Source: Desulfobacteraceae bacterium (GTDB taxonomy: Bacteria; Desulfobacterota; Desulfobacteria; Desulfobacterales; UBA11574). Taken from it: DNA of 8,398 bases. Shown in pieces: positions 5,851-8,398 of the stretch. Each line of letters opens with the position of its first letter. Within the stretch, counting starts at the first letter, position 1. Below the pieces are notes generated by a model. That model saw only the letters and a list, made by a program, of their open reading frames with translations, had not been told where the DNA came from and made no database searches. The stretch spans positions 1-8,398 of the forward strand of contig JAOUGB010000076.1 of assembly GCA_029857875.1 (NCBI GenBank). Direction: 5' to 3'. Position numbers and translations under genes: made by a program.

Positions 5851-6682
5851 TTTGTCTTTTCGCGGTCAACTTTTCCATGGGATTCGATGAAGCCGGCCAT
5901 TTTGATGGAACCTGTGATTCAAACAAATCCTTTTGCCTTCCCTGACAATTCTCCATATAAGATTGCAGATGGTACGCAATAGCCCTGGAATTTTTGTCTT
6001 GTGAAATATCTAGCACACCTTCTATAATAACATAAAGGAGTGCGGATTCTATTTTAAGATGTTCAGATAGCTTTTTGTGTAGCGGAAGAAAAAGAAAATT
6101 GGCTATCAACAAACCATATAAAGTGGTGAGAAGGGCGATGGACATACCTTTGCCCATATCCGCAGGAGATCCCAGATTGTTCAAAACGCTGATCAAACCG
6201 ATGATGGTGCCCAAAAACCCGACAACCGGCGCAAGCTTTTGAAGGGTATTTAAAATGTTGACGAGAGACTCCTTTCGAGAAAAATACATTTCATATTCTT
6301 TTTCCATGATTTTGTGAATTTCAAACGGATCATATCCATCAACAATCAGATCAATTCCTTTGCGCAGAAAAAAATTCTTGATACGATGTGCTTCTTTCTC
6401 CAATGCCAAGTTGCCATAGAGCCTGTTTACGCGGGACAGTCTTGCGATATCTTTTACCAGAATCCGGTAATCCATTTCTTTGCGGCGAAAAATCACAAAC
6501 AATGTTTTGAATAAATCTCTATAGCTTTTCATGGGAAAAGATAAAAAACCGATAACAATGGTTCCGCCAAGCACAAGGATACCGCTTTTAAGGTTCAATA
6601 TCATAGATGTTTCGCCGACAATCTTTGTCGAGAGCCCCAGAAATAACATTATCCCTGCTGCTGGAATCATTTTTCGAATCAT
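5843..6682 (-). CDS. motA: Flagellar motor stator protein MotA
   Basis: MotA forms the membrane ring of the stator and pushes on the rotor when ions pass. This 279-residue protein has two N-terminal helices (about 6-24 and 33-50), a large cytoplasmic loop with the typical LYGNLALEKEA segment (88-98) and two C-terminal helices (about 150-170 and 180-201). The third contains LAPVVGFLGTIIGL, where P152 corresponds to the conserved proline 173 of E. coli MotA. The tail after about residue 235 is polar and variable. ATG at 6682 is supported by GGAGAGG 4 nt upstream on the minus strand. It precedes motB with an 8-nt overlap. No other flagellar gene is nearby, so this is an isolated stator operon. 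No convincing sigma-70 or sigma-28 promoter is seen upstream. A MotA/TolQ/ExbB family transporter is excluded by the MotB partner. Confidence 0.93.
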   Translation of the reverse strand: MIRKMIPAAGIMLFLGLSTKIVGETSMILNLKSGILVLGGTIVIGFLSFPMKSYRDLFKTLFVIFRRKEMDYRILVKDIARLSRVNRLYGNLALEKEAHRIKNFFLRKGIDLIVDGYDPFEIHKIMEKEYEMYFSRKESLVNILNTLQKLAPVVGFLGTIIGLISVLNNLGSPADMGKGMSIALLTTLYGLLIANFLFLPLHKKLSEHLKIESALLYVIIEGVLDISQDKNSRAIAYHLQSYMENCQGRQKDLFESQVPSKWPASSNPMEKLTAKRQNA

Positions 6683-6737
6683 TTTTCCTCTCCATAGTAT
6701 TATCTTAATTTAAATTTGAATTAACCCGACGCTTGTT

Positions 6738-6787
6738 GGAACGTAGCGGAAATCCCGTCACCCGGAGTCGGAACGCAGTGCAGATCC
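6738..6787. repeat. Two degenerate 18-nt direct repeats
   Basis: GGAACGTAGCGGAAATCC (6738-6755) and GGAACGCAGTGCAGATCC (6770-6787) agree at 14 of 18 positions, with a period of 32 nt. They lie upstream of motA. They look like a dispersed intergenic repeat rather than an operator, although a two-site operator cannot be excluded. Confidence 0.45.
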
Positions 6788-6824
6788 ATTCTCAACGGGG
6801 CAGTGCGGGATGAAATCAAATAAA

Positions 6825-6876
6825 GGATAATATCCCGAAGGTTTACCCGCCTCCGGAGGATTCACCTGCGGGATCT
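6825..6876. repeat. Nested GC-rich palindromes
   Basis: The 11-nt palindrome GGATA-A-TATCC (6825-6835) and the perfect 10-nt palindrome CCTCCGGAGG (6850-6859, counting within CCGCCTCCGGAGGA) lie close together. ATCCCG near 6832 can pair with CGGGAT near 6869 around them. CCGCCTCCGG at 6847-6856 is the reverse complement of the core of the tandem repeats at 2471-2480 and 2490-2499, so this is the same family in opposite orientation. Confidence 0.55.
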
Positions 6877-6878
6877 TC

Positions 6879-6901
6879 ATAAAATCGTTACACGATTTTA
6901 T
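6879..6901. repeat. Perfect 10-bp inverted repeat with 3-nt loop
   Basis: ATAAAATCGT (6879-6888) and ACGATTTTAT (6892-6901) are exact reverse complements around TAC. On the plus strand the stem is followed by TTG, giving a terminator-like T-rich end, but no plus-strand gene lies upstream. It could be a protein-binding site upstream of motA or a terminator remnant. Confidence 0.6.
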
Positions 6902-7005
6902 TTGTACACAAATCCATATGCAGCTAATGTGCCACAAGGATCAATCCGAATATATTGCACATAAATATAATAAAAGCGTAGTAATCTAAATGGCTTGATA
7001 GATAT

Positions 7006-7178
7006 ATGGAAAATGTTCAGGTGGAAAAAAACACAGGGGTGAGGGGAAAATATTTCCTGTTGCTAAATGATACATAGAAAATATAGCCGCATTAACAGAT
7101 GGTGAGACCATAAGGCAGGATTTGTTCGAAATTCTTTGGATTACGATCCTTTGGGAGGGGCTGGCAAAAAAACATTGA
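7006..7178 (+). pseudogene. Possible frameshifted small ORF, unknown product
   Basis: An ATG at 7006 opens a frame of 23 codons ending at TAG 7075-7077 (MENVQVEKNTGVRGKYFLLL, then NDT). The next frame continues without a stop from 7071 to TGA 7176-7178, giving YIENIAALTDGETIRQDLFE followed by ILWITILWEGLAKKH. One inserted base near 7074-7077 would join the halves into a protein of roughly 57 residues with a plausible composition and a hydrophobic C-terminal helix. I do not recognise the family. There is no clear SD. The alternatives are a sequencing error in an intact small gene, or chance open frames in AT-rich DNA. Confidence 0.3.
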
Positions 7179-7193
7179 TAATAAAATAAAATT

Positions 7194-7209
7194 CTTTTAT
7201 TATTAAAAG
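7194..7209 (-). terminator. Weak AT hairpin downstream of tRNA-Arg
   Basis: CTTTTA (7194-7199) and TAAAAG (7204-7209) form a 6-bp stem around a 4-nt loop immediately past the tRNA 3' end. On the minus strand it is followed by the T-rich AATTTTATTTTATTATC. The stem is nearly all A-T and therefore weak, but position and T-richness suit termination of the tRNA transcript. Confidence 0.35.
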
Positions 7210-7210
7210 T

Positions 7211-7287
<77 letters not shown>

Positions 7288-7457
7288 ACATCAGAAAAAA
7301 ACAGTTTTAAGTACCATACGCTCGAATTTATGTCCACAAAAAAGATGTGGGGTGTGGGCAGATAAATCGGCCAGGTTTTCCCTTGATCAGGATATCAACA
7401 TTCACTTTTTTAAAGTCCAGCCCTGTTGTTTATGCAACGTTGGGGTTCATGTGAGTT

Positions 7458-8398
7458 ATGAATAAGACTTCAAAAAAACAAAAAGGCTACAAAAAGAGAC
7501 CCGATAAAATCCAAAACGAAAATTCGGGTGATATTAAAAAGCCGGAGCATTCTTCCTCAGACACCGCTCTTGTAAAATTTGATCCGCTTCAGCGCTATCT
7601 GGCCGAAATAAGCAAATACAAGCTTCTCACCAGAGAGCAGGAAATCGAGCTGGGTAAAAGAGTACAGGAAGAGGGAGACACAGAGGCTGCTTACGTTTTA
7701 GTAACAGCCAACCTGAGACTTGTAGTGAAGATTGCGCTTGAATTTCAGAGGGTCTGGATGCAGAATCTTTTAGACCTGATTCAGGAAGGAAATATCGGAC
7801 TGATGCAGGCGGTTAAAAAGTTTGATCCCTATAAAAACGTGAAGTTTTCATATTACGCTTCATTTTGGATAAAGGCCTATATACTCAAATTTATTATGGA
7901 TAACTGGCGTCTCGTAAAAATCGGGACAACACAGGGTCAGCGGAAACTATTTTTTAAGCTCAAAAAGGAAAAACAGAAACTCATTGATCAGGGGTTTGAT
8001 CCCAAGCCAAAACTTCTTTCCGAAAGATTGGGTGTATCTGAGAGAGAAATCGTAGATATGGATCAGCGACTTGATGGATGGGACGTTTCTCTGGATGCCC
8101 CGTTAAAGGATGATTCTGATGCGGGAAGGATTGAATTTTTGAGTTCAGAAGTAGAATCTACAGAAGATCAAATGGCAAAAAAGGAGATCGAAACCCTTCT
8201 TCATAATAAGATTGACGAGTTCAAAAAAACGATGACGGAAAGGGAGCTTGAAATATTCGAACAGCGAATTTTTGCAGACAATCCGGCCACTTTGCAGGAT
8301 ATTGGTGATCGTTACGGTATATCAAGGGAACGTGTTCGTCAGGTTGAAAAAAATATAATCAAAAAACTCAGAGCGTTCTTTAAACAGGACATGCCTGA
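7458..8398 (+). CDS. rpoH: RNA polymerase sigma factor, RpoH (sigma-32) type, 3' end missing
   Basis: The reading frame is open from ATG at 7458 to the window edge (313 codons), so the gene is partial on the right. Region 2 is intact: RLVVKIALEF, LLDLIQEGNIGLMQAVKKFD (104-123) for core binding, then FSYYASFWIKAYILKFIMDN (130-149). GQRKLFFKLKKEKQKL (160-175) matches the RpoH box, QRKLFFNLR in E. coli, which separates this family from other sigma-70 proteins. Region 4.2 is the helix-turn-helix TLQDIGDRYGISRERVRQVE (278-297). The product should direct RNA polymerase to heat-shock-type promoters. Unlike E. coli RpoH, it has a Lys-rich N-terminal extension of about 35 residues. The start is fixed because an in-frame TGA (7452-7454) lies two codons upstream. 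Its SD is weak. In this phylum such proteins may serve other stress or developmental roles. Confidence 0.9.
   Translation, partial: MNKTSKKQKGYKKRPDKIQNENSGDIKKPEHSSSDTALVKFDPLQRYLAEISKYKLLTREQEIELGKRVQEEGDTEAAYVLVTANLRLVVKIALEFQRVWMQNLLDLIQEGNIGLMQAVKKFDPYKNVKFSYYASFWIKAYILKFIMDNWRLVKIGTTQGQRKLFFKLKKEKQKLIDQGFDPKPKLLSERLGVSEREIVDMDQRLDGWDVSLDAPLKDDSDAGRIEFLSSEVESTEDQMAKKEIETLLHNKIDEFKKTMTERELEIFEQRIFADNPATLQDIGDRYGISRERVRQVEKNIIKKLRAFFKQDMP

Larger units (their letters stand above)
6683..7210. other. Repeat-rich intergenic region upstream of motA
   Basis: This 528-nt gap between motA and the tRNA gene holds the motA SD, two degenerate 18-nt direct repeats (6738-6755 and 6770-6787), nested GC-rich palindromes at 6825-6876, a 23-nt inverted repeat (6879-6901), a possible frameshifted mini-gene (7006-7178) and a weak AT hairpin next to the tRNA. 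No intact gene is evident. Confidence 0.7.

Noticed and set aside
6698..6723. Sigma-70 or sigma-28 promoter for motA
   Set aside because: GATAAT at 6699-6704 (minus) would start transcription inside the SD, and no matching -35 or sigma-28 element is present.
7383..7414. Sigma-70 promoter for the RpoH-like gene (TTGATC)
   Set aside because: No acceptable -10 lies 16-18 nt downstream.

Overview
The window reads as chromosomal DNA from a motile, Gram-negative bacterium, most likely a Desulfobacterota relative (Desulfobacterales-like). This placement is inference. It rests on an AsmA-type envelope protein, a stand-alone motAB pair, an RpoH-type sigma factor, a sigma-54 promoter, a DUF2914 protein, and intergenic regions full of short palindromes and 7-8 nt tandem repeats. 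No mobile element, integrase or CRISPR array is visible.

Layout. Positions 1-178 hold short repeats. On the minus strand, 2065 to 179 is a two-gene unit: a small exported DUF2914 protein, then a membrane diadenylate cyclase fused in one polypeptide to YbbR domains. A plausible sigma-70 promoter lies at 2138-2167. The divergent region 2066-2598 carries three 20-nt GC-rich repeats. A 669-residue AsmA-family protein runs on the plus strand (2599-4608). Just after it is a near-consensus sigma-54 promoter (4638-4655), two hairpins and a strong intrinsic terminator (4711-4748), with no ORF between promoter and terminator. The minus-strand motA-motB pair (6682 to 5041) converges on this region. A repeat-rich gap (6683-7210) contains a possible frameshifted mini-gene. 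Then come tRNA-Arg(UCU) on the minus strand and, divergently, an RpoH-like sigma factor that runs off the right edge.

How the parts fit. The genes are mostly independent housekeeping units: c-di-AMP synthesis, envelope maintenance, the flagellar stator, a decoding tRNA and heat-shock-type transcription. The most unusual element is the 4638-4748 unit. It predicts a roughly 85-nt sigma-54-dependent small RNA. Its single-stranded linker (CACCTCCTTT) matches the anti-Shine-Dalgarno tail of 16S rRNA, so it could pair with ribosome binding sites, including that of the neighbouring asmA gene. The prediction comes from sequence reading alone.
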